Shown here: positions 38,417-48,580 of the stretch, piece by piece
Position numbering within the stretch: the first letter of the stretch is position 1
How the letters are laid out: every line of letters starts with the position of its first letter
Origin: Sipunculus nudus
Taxonomy: Eukaryota; Annelida; Sipuncula; Golfingiida; Sipunculidae
Assembly (NCBI GenBank): GCA_026874595.1
Contig: CM049306.1
Coordinates: forward strand, 95,097,642-95,161,641
Direction: 5' to 3'
Length of the DNA stretch: 64,000 nucleotides
Notes under the pieces: generated by a model
Told to the model about the DNA's origin: nothing
Databases searched by the model: none
The model's input: the letters and a program-made list of their open reading frames with translations, nothing else
Program-made: the position numbers and the translations under genes

Positions 38417-38588
38417 TTGTGAGGCCGGTTTGTACTGCACCGTGTGCCAGCAGGGCGTCGCCAAAATCCAGCTGGTTTTCGTGAACTGGTATTTCATTGG
38501 ATATGAAGGGAAGTGTTTATTGGAACAAGAGGGCGCCACCATAAACGCCAGTCTCGTGGAGTGGCAGATGGGTGGATACAAAGGGTAA
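38417..38588 (+). CDS. Perlustrin-like secreted IGFBP-domain protein, exon 3 (terminal)
   Basis: Completes codon 67 and codes to G123, with the stop TAA at 38586-38588. It carries CEAGLYCTVC (C68, C74, C77) and a final cysteine C100 in GYEGKC. The 12 cysteines of the spliced protein (22, 25, 33, 41, 48, 50, 51, 54, 68, 74, 77, 100) equal the canonical IGFBP-N count, and the hydrophobic VFVNWYFIGYEGKC is where perlustrin has its WHLDFKGVC-like end. About 23 residues follow the last cysteine. The stop overlaps a consensus donor GTAAGT (38585-38590), so a further exon in a spliced isoform is possible, but the poly(A) signal at 38716 supports the exon as terminal. Acceptor TGTGTGTCAG. Confidence 0.8.
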
Positions 38589-38715
38589 GTAATACCGCTC
38601 CTGTTCCAGACAGACGTCATTTACAATACATCGGTTTCAGGAGCAGGATCCAATATTGCCAAAATGACACAAGACGTTAATATTTTATGTTTGGCGTGTG
38701 ATCATGGGATCTAAA

Positions 38716-38721
38716 AATAAA
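38716..38721 (+). terminator. Poly(A) signal of the perlustrin-like gene
   Basis: AATAAA about 130 nt after the stop codon, giving a short 3' UTR. Confidence 0.6.
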
Positions 38722-39924
38722 CATTTTAAAGCATATTCACAGTCAAATGGTTCAATTGAAAGGTGAAGTACAAAGGAATACAGTAATATGTTTTGGATTA
38801 TCAGCAAACTGTTAGTTTCATTGCTAGAACTGATAATGTCATTTTAATCGCTTGTTAGCTCCCTCTTCAACGCAGCCGCTCTAAGCCTTTTAAGTCTAAA
38901 TCACCTTTCTGACCGCACCCCACCAACATCAAAGAAAATAGCTTTTACGATGAAGTATATGTTTTATACTTCCTTAGAAACCTGGAGCCCTGCTGTATAA
39001 TTTCACTTTTATTTTCATATGATATTTCTGATTTGCTATACTTACAAACGGGACAGCTGTTTCAATTCGTTTATACTGACTTTTAAATCATTAAAAATAT
39101 GAGATCCCATATAAAACTCTTAAGAATTTTGTCCTGGTGCAGGGTATATATATATATATACAAGTCAAATAAGGCATGTTTCTCCGGCATCGCGGGAATG
39201 AATTTTGAACGCCCCCTCCCTTCTAACATATTTTTAGTTTGATTTTCAGCAGGAATTTCCCAATTTTAGGCTCCAGCTTCATGCAAGGACATTTTTTTCC
39301 CAAGAACATATAAATGCAGTGGCGGAGAAACGTATTTTTTATTTGCCAAAAAATGTATGTAAATAATATGGTTCACATTATTAAAAATGTACTTCAAAAC
39401 CGTAGATATGTTAGTCTTGTTTATATTTATACTTAACAAAATTAGAAATTGTTTTCAATTCGATAACAGTGTTTAAATATTGATGTCCTTTCCAAACATA
39501 GACTGATCAGATATAGACCGTATATGACATCAAAATACCTTTTTTTAATTCTCCCCCTAGAAACACTCGACAATGCTTGATGTATACTGCTTACAGTGCT
39601 ACTACTCCATGTTCCCTAAGGCTACGGTTCCCTGCATAAAGAAAACCGTAATAATAAAATTAATAATAATAAAAATAATAATAATAATAATATAATAAAT
39701 TAAATAATAATGATAATAGTCATAATAGTGATAAACTGTTTCTAGATGCTTCCTGCATGTATGCAACAAAGACCTGAAGTCGAATCACCAACATTAAAAT
39801 AACATTCATGCCACACGCCCTGTCTGACAAATTGCACAACTGGTAAACCAAAACTTTTCTTCAGAGAGTCAACAAGTCGGCGTTATAAAACATGGACTGC
39901 TGAATGGAAGCTGACATGGATGGG
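38722..39924. other. Unassigned spacer with an (AAT)n tract
   Basis: No gene recognised. An imperfect (AAT)n run lies at about 39648-39722. Confidence 0.4.
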
Positions 39925-40059
39925 TACACTGTTAAAAATTGACGTAAAATAACGGCGCATAAGACTGTAAATTTACGCCGCTTTGCAATGTAGACGCTCT
40001 TGTGCGTTGAATAACGCGCAAATGCAACGTCAAATGATGAGCGTCTGTGAAAATGGTGT

Positions 40060-40232
40060 GACACGTGTGTAAAGCAGAGAGTACAGATGAAATAAACCGC
40101 GCGTCATGTGATCAGCGGGGCTACTCATGACGTCAACATCCTGGGTCTTTTGACTCCACGGCGGGAAGAGAAGCCATTTTTGTCCGTCCGCTGGCTGCTG
40201 AAAGTCACAGAAGTTACCCAGCATCTTTATTG
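40060..40232 (+). promoter_or_regulatory. Possible promoter and non-coding first exon of the element gene
   Basis: A GC-richer stretch near the left end of the 5.6-kb element holds a CRE octamer TGACGTCA at 40128-40135. It ends with a donor-like TTATTG|GTAAAA at 40233. It would suit a promoter and 5' UTR exon for the downstream exons, but there is no direct evidence of transcription. Confidence 0.25.
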
Positions 40233-40943
40233 GTAAAATGTTCTTCTTTAATATATAGCCATAAATCTGTATACTGTGTTAGTTGTTATTTTAATACTAT
40301 GTAATAGTGTACGTTGGTAATGGTATAGTGGTACGAGGCTAGTCTCGTTCATGTGTTCCCTCAGTGTTTGGGGGGGGGGGGGGGGGGCGATTGTCACTGG
40401 CAGAGGTAGAAGAGTGATTGAGTTGGAAATATATATTATGTAGGCTATATATGTGTATATATATTATATATATACACATTTTATAATGTGTGACATTTGT
40501 GTGATGTGTATATTATATATTAATTAAGTGCAGGTTTTATGTTTCCATTAAATGTCAACTCTAAACCATGTTTAGATTATTAGATAACCTTATATTTCAG
40601 TTAACTCAGAAATGGAAACAAAGTCAAGTTTTCTAATTATTAATATATTACATGTCCAATATATAAAAGTAATTGTTACTTGCTCAATATCAGTGTTGGG
40701 GATGATTACATTGACCAATCCCCCCTTGTTAAAAAAGTGGGGGGGGGGGGGGATATATAACCCCCATTCCCTGCATTGATGCCAATGTTTATCATTAATG
40801 ATTAAGTCTTTTTTAGTTTCAGGGAATTGCCAATTAGGAAAAAGGAAGCAAACCCCCCCCCCCCCCCCCCCCCGACCCACAAACACACACACCTGGCCAT
40901 GTCTGGGTATATATCATGCATGAAAAGTATAAATATACATGTC

Positions 40944-40979
<36 letters not shown>

Positions 40980-41365
40980 TTATATATATATATCTTTAAA
41001 GGTGAAATATTGGTAAAGGCACCACTGAAAACAGTTTTGAATTATTTATTTACTGGATTTTAAATTAGGCCTTGAATAAGATTTTCCCACTTACATGTCA
41101 ACCAGAGAAATTAAGATATCAAAGTCCCTTTATTTTTTTTTAATATTTTTAACAGATGCTTAAACAGAGAGTAAACACAGACCAAACAAATAATTAACAG
41201 CTTTGAGACAATTTCCTAAATTTCTTAACATGTTTTAGAAGAAAAAAAACATACCATGCTGGCCAAAGTGCTAACATTTTAGCCAGTCTTTTTGAGAGAG
41301 AGAGAGGGAGAGAGCCTAAAAATTAAGGCTGCTAAGGCACAGCCAATTACTGTTTATGTTTTCAG

Positions 41366-43290
41366 AAAATGGTCAAGCATTTCCATCAGTGTGGCAAATT
41401 CAAAGAAGATTTGGATACCATCATGGCAACTTTCCTATTTCTTAAGAATAGGAATTATGTAAGTTTAAACATCACATAATAATATACTGCCTTTTTAGCT
41501 CAGCTGACTGTAAGTCATTTGAGCTACAGGGAAGACACCACCTCTGTCACTGTCGTTCACTGATACCAGTACTAAAGTTGGTATTGAACTTTTGTTGGAA
41601 AACATAGCTGGAAATTTTCCAGAGACCCCCCCCCCCCCCCCCCCCCAACTCTGTTGTACAGGGTTGCAATTTCCATTCATAATGTGGGTTGGATGGGGTT
41701 TTTGACACCCCCTCATCCATACCACATCTCATCCATCAGTATGCATCAGACTGAGCGCATTTATACTTGTACTAAGATTCAAAATTGGTAGAACTTGCTT
41801 TTTACATGTACTTGTCACACCTTAAAAAATAATAACTTTTCAAATAATAGTCAAGTTTATCATCAGGGAACCCGGAAAGATTACGCAGGTTTGCATTATA
41901 CCTGTAGCCCTTGTTATATTATAATAGCTAGTATATGTAAATGCAATTACAAATGTTACATCATTTTGTAATATAAAGGCTGTACTGCATATATATTGCT
42001 TCCTATTTATAAATCCTTGTACACGTGTTGCTGTTTTTGCACCTTTCTGTTTATACACTGAGTAAAAACATTTGTTGACCCAATATTTACCATTTTTATA
42101 TGCAATATAGCACTTTTGTTTATTAATTTATATACCTGCACTTACTTTGTAAATATTATTAATATGCCTGGTGCTGAGATTCTCTTTCGTTGGTTACATG
42201 TTTATCAGTTCTGTTTTTATATACTCCTAGAATTTGTTCTACTTGTGCAGGTGTTCAGAGAGCCATACATGCATCAATGATTAGAGGAAAGATGACGTAA
42301 ATGTTCCACGCCTTACCAAACTTAGAGCTGTGAACAAAGTACAAATGCCAGATGTGCAAGGTGCACAACTACACTGGCAAACAGTTGCAGGGTAAATTCC
42401 TAGCAGAGTACATTGCAGAAAAGGTACACCAAGGTAAGTTTGAATTTTATCATATTTTCTTTTGTAAAGTCCATGGCAATTTGAATAAGCTGATGAGTTT
42501 AATAATCTGTGAAACAAGTATCTTACATAATGAACATTAGCAGTGATGCTGACCTAAATTCGCCTGCCTGTTTATCATTCTCTCAATTCATTTTTATTCT
42601 AATAAACTTTTTGGCTTGCTGCTTGATGGAGCTGAGCCACACTAACCTGACCATCTCTAACCTGACAGTGTCATTTGTCAAACCTGCTGATTATTGGCTA
42701 TTTTTTTTAATTTTTGCAGTTTGGAACATGTTTACTCCATATAAAACATTGCAGATATTCTGGTTATCAAATATTTATAATATAATTATTTACAGTTACA
42801 ATAAATAAATCCAGGCCCATAGCCTTACTGTTAATTACTTCATATTTACACATACTTTCATTTGTACCTTTAAAAATACATTGTCAGGTCTATTGTCTGT
42901 AGAAATCATTCTGGTAAAGGACATTTCATAATTAAATCATCAAATCATGTATTTTTTTTCCATAACCTTTCATATACGATCAGGTATGCACATTCAAAAG
43001 AAGTCTCTTTATTCCAATGAAATATTCTAACTCTCTTATAGATTTTAGAAAGATGGGCACTTAACAGGAAACAGTATTAATGTTATCCTTATGCAGTGAA
43101 TAAGTATTAACAAGTATAGTCTTGACCTTTCAGTGTGATGTACATGCTAGGCTTAATTTACTCTGTCAATATTTATTTATCTATACAACAGATTTTATGT
43201 TAATAATATGGCACATAAAATGAAAAAAAATGATTATTAATCGATCAACTTTCATTCACTGAGTATGATATTAAAACTGATTTGTATCAC

Positions 43291-43387
<97 letters not shown>

Positions 43388-44143
43388 TGCATTGTCTGTG
43401 TATTTGTATTTGCAGAAGCAAAGCTCCTTTATACAGGATACTGCCTTCACTGTTTGGAGAATGCAAGGATAATATGGGATTGCAGATGGAGGAGAGGTAA
43501 TTCTTTCAAAACTATTATATTTGTGTTAATATATTCAGCAAGTATTAAAGATAGTTTTAACCTTTTTTAAGTAAATACATATATAAAGAAAAATGTTGAA
43601 ATTGTTAATTTTTGTGGAGATAGAACAAAATCTTGGCCAGTTATTGTCTGTAATGTAAATGTAAAGATATATTTGATATAATAATGTATAATTATTTTCA
43701 CTTCTAAAGGTTCCAATTGACCATAAGAAAACTATTTTTGTAGTTATTGTTTAAATTTTTGGAAAGAAAGAACAAAAGTTTATTTTCTGTAATGAAAATT
43801 GATAGAGCGTCAGACTTTGAAAAAAATCTAAAAAAAAATATAAAAATTAAAGGGATAATTGCACTGAACTATATTCTTGAATATTTCTCTCATGTTTCTT
43901 ACATTTACAATCTCTCTTTTCTGTTTATTATTTTGTATGCAGGGAATGAGATCTCCAACACCTGTGAATGTTCAAGATTGGGACTGTAACATCACTGTAA
44001 CATATGGTGGATGGCCAGAAACTGTCAACCCATGCAAGTTATTTCTACTTCCACTGGAGGCTTGCTATGCGTCATTTTGGATATTTACCCTGGAGTATCC
44101 CAAGGGACTTAAAAGACCTTCAGGTTTCTTGATTTTGGGGTAA
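41366..44143 (+). pseudogene. Exons of an unidentified small gene inside the 5.6-kb element
   Basis: Four segments have good splice ends: 41366-41458 (TTTTCAG| ... |GTAAGT, with AAAATGG start context at 41369), 42340-42433 (|GTAAGT), 43416-43496 (TTTGCAG| ... |GTAATT) and 43943-44143 (TATGCAG|). The phases agree (0, 1, 1) and give 103 residues ending at 43989, with CxxC pairs KCQMC and YCLHC and a final TCEC, as in a small zinc-binding protein. However, in exon 4 another frame stays open to 44143 (key residues NPCKLFLL, LEACYASFW, EYPKG), and that frame is the one conserved in the copy at 55.7 kb. Either the model misses a splice site or this copy is frameshifted. The family is unknown to me; EYPKG vaguely recalls C-termini of SAMD3-like fish proteins. 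Confidence 0.35.
43293..43385. repeat. (TA)n microsatellite
   Basis: TA run of about 90 bp with one AAATATA interruption, in the presumed intron before element exon 3. Confidence 0.95.
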
Positions 44144-45573
44144 TTGAATGCACCTCTAACTGCCCTCCCACTGTCAATAGAGCTGGTTGGTCAGATTTAA
44201 TGTTTTAATGCTGCATTTTCCTCTATAATATATCAACAATATAGGAAATATCAGTTAACGACTATTTCACTTTTAATATTCTTGTGTTTAAGTACCTTAA
44301 TTAAATCAGGTAATTATCTTATTATTTTTATGGAAAAACGTTTACATTTGCACCCTTGTTACAGTGTAGGCATTCTCTTCAACTCCCTCCAGTTCGAATT
44401 TAATTGATGCAAAAATCATTTATTTACCAAGGACCTTTATTTTGGAATTCATTATCAGAAGCTTCACACAAAGTAGATGCCTTTACTGTAGAAAGATTTG
44501 GTGACATATAAGTTAAATCCATTTCAATTGTTTGACTTGTGTTCTGACCATCTTTTACTTTAAAGATACCATTAATTTACAACACTATAAATTTATTGAA
44601 GCACTTTTATCTATTTTTCAAAGATACATAATAAATAGATTTGGGTCCCATTTTTTAAAAGATCAGCAACCTTAATGAGATAACACACAGCATTCATAAT
44701 AGTAATCATAATAATATTGCACTAATTGCCAAATTTTATATGTTTAGTTGGAGACGATTTAACTGCCATGCAGTGTGGTCAAAATGTTTAAATATGTTTG
44801 CTTCCTAATGATGCCTTTTGGAAGATCAGTATAATCTGAATAACTATATACATTAAGTACACGTGTTATACATGTTGATGATCTGTTGAATATTTCATAC
44901 AATAAAGAAGTGGTGTGATATTATGTGTGAGCTTGCATTTTTAATGCCATTTCCCAAATTAGCCAAGATGCATTTCCCTCTGTGGATATCCTGATTTGAT
45001 TTTCGGGACACTTGACTGTCAAACAGAAAGTTACAAGTCTATCATTATAAGGAGGTCTGACTTCGTTCGTAATATTTTTACTGGTAAACTCTAAAAAACA
45101 TGTTATGAGAAACTTGAAGTACACAGATATAAATAAAGGGTTCGTCCGGAGTGACAAGACAGAAACGTTTTGAGAAAGATTATGGAAACCTGTAACAGTA
45201 TATAGCTCCAAGTGCAAAGCACTGTTATTTATTATAAAGTAACAATGTTTTGTTATTCTACATATCAAAGCACCGTGAAATAACGGTGCAATGCCCTGAT
45301 TCCAGTTGAAAACACTGTTTTCACAGTGTTTATTCACGTCTCTGAGCAATGTAAAATAACGGCATATTGTCCCGTAAAATAACAGATGCCCGTTATTTCC
45401 CGTGGCTAAGCACCGTTTATTTACGTACCAAAGCGCTGTAAAATTACGGTGCAATGCGACGTTATTTAACGCACTGCGTTATTTCTTTGCACGTAAAATA
45501 ACGGTGCATTGCACTGTCAACTTTGCTGCCAGTGCAAAGCACCGTTATTTTACGTGCAACTTTTAACAGTGTA

Positions 45574-46393
45574 GTTATTTTACACAGGGTGAACTTGTGT
45601 AATATTTTACACTATGTGGTTTTGTCCCTTAACTCAATTAAAGAATATTGGTCCTAGTGAATTATTTCCATGTAGCCTACGCAAGAGGACCCGTCAGACC
45701 TGTCAATATTTCAAGTTTAGACTTCCTAAAGGTGCTGCCGGTATATCGCTATGCGCTATGCGATTTATGCATTGAAGGAAGAGGAATAGGGCTAAAAATT
45801 TGTCATTCTATAAAATAAAAGGAAAACTTTGTACATATTGAATAAAAAATACAGGTTGCGGCACCAGTATTTTTCTTTAGTCTTCTGCAGCAAATGAGTT
45901 CTCGCATAATAACTCGTTAGAATACAGGTCACAGTGACCTAATTCTTATATTTCCGCAGAGGATATAGGACCTGTCCACAAATGACGACCGAATTAACTT
46001 CCCTAGTCTTACGGTTCCTATACCATTTTCTATACCGTTTGTGTTCTGTTAACGGCCAACCGAAAGGCAAGAATAGGCAGACGAAGGACTCCGGTCACCA
46101 ATAGTGCTCATATGACTGAAAACCAGACTGTGGTCAGAACAGCGTCAAAAGGAACTATGGACACTGCCGGCGAAAAGCGAAACTGATCAGTGGCATTAGT
46201 TTCTCTTGGTGTGCTGAAACACTGCACAATATAAAAATTCGAAAAAAATGTACATTTTACGTCTTTATGAGAATGTGTGTAAGGAATATATATCCATTAC
46301 ACACCATGTTTCCCTACCCCTCTCCCCGAGTTTGGTTCATATGATTCGCTTGAAGTGCTCGAACTCTTATAAGGATTATATGAATTAATAGAC
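45574..46393. other. Unassigned spacer
   Basis: No gene or clear repeat seen. Confidence 0.35.
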
Positions 46394-46581
46394 AGGCAGG
46401 GGCCGATCTGGGATTTAGGAAAGGGAGGCTCCAACAAAGGACTAATGAATAACCTGCAGAAAAGGTCCCCAGGTCGAGAAAAAAGGGGGGGGGGGTTCTT
46501 GATGGCAAAAAGTTGTCTTTAACCCTTAAAAATAGATTGCGTCAGTTGAAAAAAAGGGCCCAGCCGGATCCGCTTCTGACA
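46394..46581. mobile_element. G-rich MITE-like repeat, copy 2
   Basis: The left end GGCAGGGGCCGATCTGGGAT and the right end (reverse complement TCAGAAGCGGATCCGGC) are imperfect inverted repeats. The interior shares AACAAAGGACTAATGAA, AAAGGTCCCC and a G-tract with copy 1 at 815-1019. Confidence 0.55.
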
Positions 46582-47329
46582 CAGATGGTCATCCCTGTTT
46601 TACCTTTGTTTTAAAGAATATATACAAGGAAATTCACATAAGTTTTGGTGGTTGATAAAAAAAAATGACATATGTAATTTATCGGTATTAACGTATTTTC
46701 AGGGGGGGAAAACAGAAAAGCCTAAGAAGTTACAACACTTATATGTATAGTGAACAGTTTTCTGTGGCTAATGAGATAACATGAGTGAAACCAGAGGACT
46801 GTGACTTTCTGAACCAACGGGAGATGGTGTCGATTGTTTACAATTTTGAGCCGGATGTACAATGCCATACCACGCTCTCAATCGTATATAGTGTAGGGGC
46901 TTATGTAGCAAATTCGTCCTGAGTAAATTTTGTTTGTAAAAATGTGACACCCCATACATTTTCGTTCTTCACCTTTCTATGAAGCCTTAAAAAACATGGT
47001 GCCAATTTTTTATTCAGTTTTGACATGTCTTTCAGCTTGTATTAAAATGCTATTTAAAACATTAAATAAATAAACTGTAAATCGAAACATAAACAAGGTA
47101 AGTATAGAGGCCCGGAGGATAAGAAAGGTTTTTTTTTAATTGTATTTACACACTAAACACACAAAATAAGTTCTCTGAACAGTTTGGGATTGTCTAAACT
47201 CATTTTTTGTTTATATTAAATGTACCTATTCACATACCAAGTATGCTTTATATACACAGCTTGATTTTTTTTCTCCTTAAAATACTATCGTATCTGCTTA
47301 TATTTCATTGTAAACTTTTTGAATACTTC
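46582..47329. other. Unassigned AT-rich spacer
   Basis: No gene, repeat pair or motif recognised. Confidence 0.35.
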
Positions 47330-47720
47330 TGTACATAAGTGATGTCAGATTTGCGAGATCAATGGTACAAATATAAACATAGCGCGCACGCCAACTGGTG
47401 GCCATACCGGGCTACTTTACAAACCAAGATTTTTTTCAGTCATCAACACAGTGTTTCTTGTGTTTTTTTCTGTCATATATATTCTTCTAGTTTGGGAATT
47501 GTGCAAGCGCAAGATCAGAATTCTAGTTATGGTCTAAAGTTTTGTTATGGTAGACAGACACACGTGGACTGTGTTTACTCACACACAGAACTATAACAAT
47601 GAATGACACAGATGAATTGGAGATTGTCAGTGTACGGGGATGGTTTCGCCAGAAAAAAATGATGCATTCAGCCAAACTAAGCAACTAATAGCGTGGGATG
47701 ATGCACATACTGTTATAAAT
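47330..47720. repeat. Dispersed repeat, family D, copy 2 (longest)
   Basis: The first part (to about 47505) aligns with 4720-4890 through AACATAGCGCGCACGCCA. The second part (about 47545-47700: AGACAGACACACGTGGA, TGTGTTTAC, ATAACAA, then GCATTCAGCCAAAC) aligns with 62130-62290 (AAACAGACACACATGAA, TGTGTTTAC, ATAACAA, GTATTCAGTAAAGC). This copy therefore links the other two partial ones. No frame is conserved. Confidence 0.6.
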
Positions 47721-47944
47721 GTGTATGTACCTTTACAGTTTTCTTCAGGGGATATGTTATTTTTTTCTATAAGCCGTGGTAATCTCTCGTCATTTAAGTT
47801 ATCCGGGAAGGTAGCTCCCACCCGTATAGTTTCCTAGACACTTATTTTCCTATACATTGAGGTAAAAATGAATGGCACACACACACACACACACACATAC
47901 ACATACATATATATCACACTAACATATATATGTAAAGAGTTAGA

Positions 47945-48002
47945 GTGACGCCTTTTAGATTGTTACATGTTTATTTATATTAGACTATCTAAAAGGCGTC
48001 AC
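47945..48002. repeat. Perfect 15-bp stem-loop
   Basis: GTGACGCCTTTTAGA at 47945-47959 is exactly complementary to TCTAAAAGGCGTCAC at 47988-48002, with a 28-nt loop. It may be the core of a small MITE. It sits between a (CA)n tract and the TA/GA microsatellite. Confidence 0.8.
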
Positions 48003-48065
48003 GCTTACTCCAAACCCACACTTCGACAACAGACTAATACGGCAATACCACTAATCAATATATTA

Positions 48066-48067
<2 letters not shown>

Positions 48068-48151
<84 letters not shown>
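48068..48151. repeat. (TA)n then (GA)n compound microsatellite
   Basis: TA run (about 48070-48117) followed by a GA run (about 48123-48151). Overlapping ORFs are artefacts. Confidence 0.95.
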
Positions 48152-48580
48152 CCAGAGAGCCAGAGAGATGATGATGATGAACTCGATGGCATTCATACAC
48201 AATTGGATTTTCTTCCAAAATCATTTAAAATAAAATATTTTTACAAGACACGTTTTAATTTTTAATTTTAACATTTGCCAAATGAACATAAAAATAATTA
48301 TTTGATTATTACTACTTTTAACAATTCATTATTAAGGTGAGATCATTAAGCAGTACTAAGTCCAGATTCTTTAAGCCTAGTCACTTGAAATTAATTGAAA
48401 ATGTGCCATATCAGACATAATAATATACTTAAAGGAGTTTGTACGTGCTGTTAACCTTAATGTTGACTTCCTCTATACCAACCCCCATATTATAGCCAAA
48501 ACCATTTGTTATTGTTTTTATGGTTTTTATTAAAATTACAATACCTTAATATGAAAAACTAGATTTGTCGGAACGACACG

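Larger units (their letters stand above)
39925..45573. mobile_element. 5.6-kb DNA transposon candidate with CACTG ends and subterminal repeats
   Basis: The left end reads TACACTGTTAAAAATTGACG and the right end in reverse complement TACACTGTTAAAAGTTGCACG; both run on into GTAAAATAACGG. If the outer TA is the target duplication, the termini are CACTGTTAAAA. Close to the right end (about 45265-45560), the word GTAAAATAACGGTGCA and its complement recur many times in both orientations; two or three related words sit near the left end. CACTG termini plus such subterminal repeats are features of the CACTA/EnSpm group, though superfamily cannot be proved without a transposase. The interior carries exon-like segments (separate entry) and (TA)n tracts at 40943-40994 and 43293-43385. 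Confidence 0.65.

Noticed and set aside
44921-45454. 177-residue minus-strand ORF, among the longest in the window
   Set aside because: It runs through the subterminal repeats of the 5.6-kb element and its composition follows those repeats; no domain recognised.
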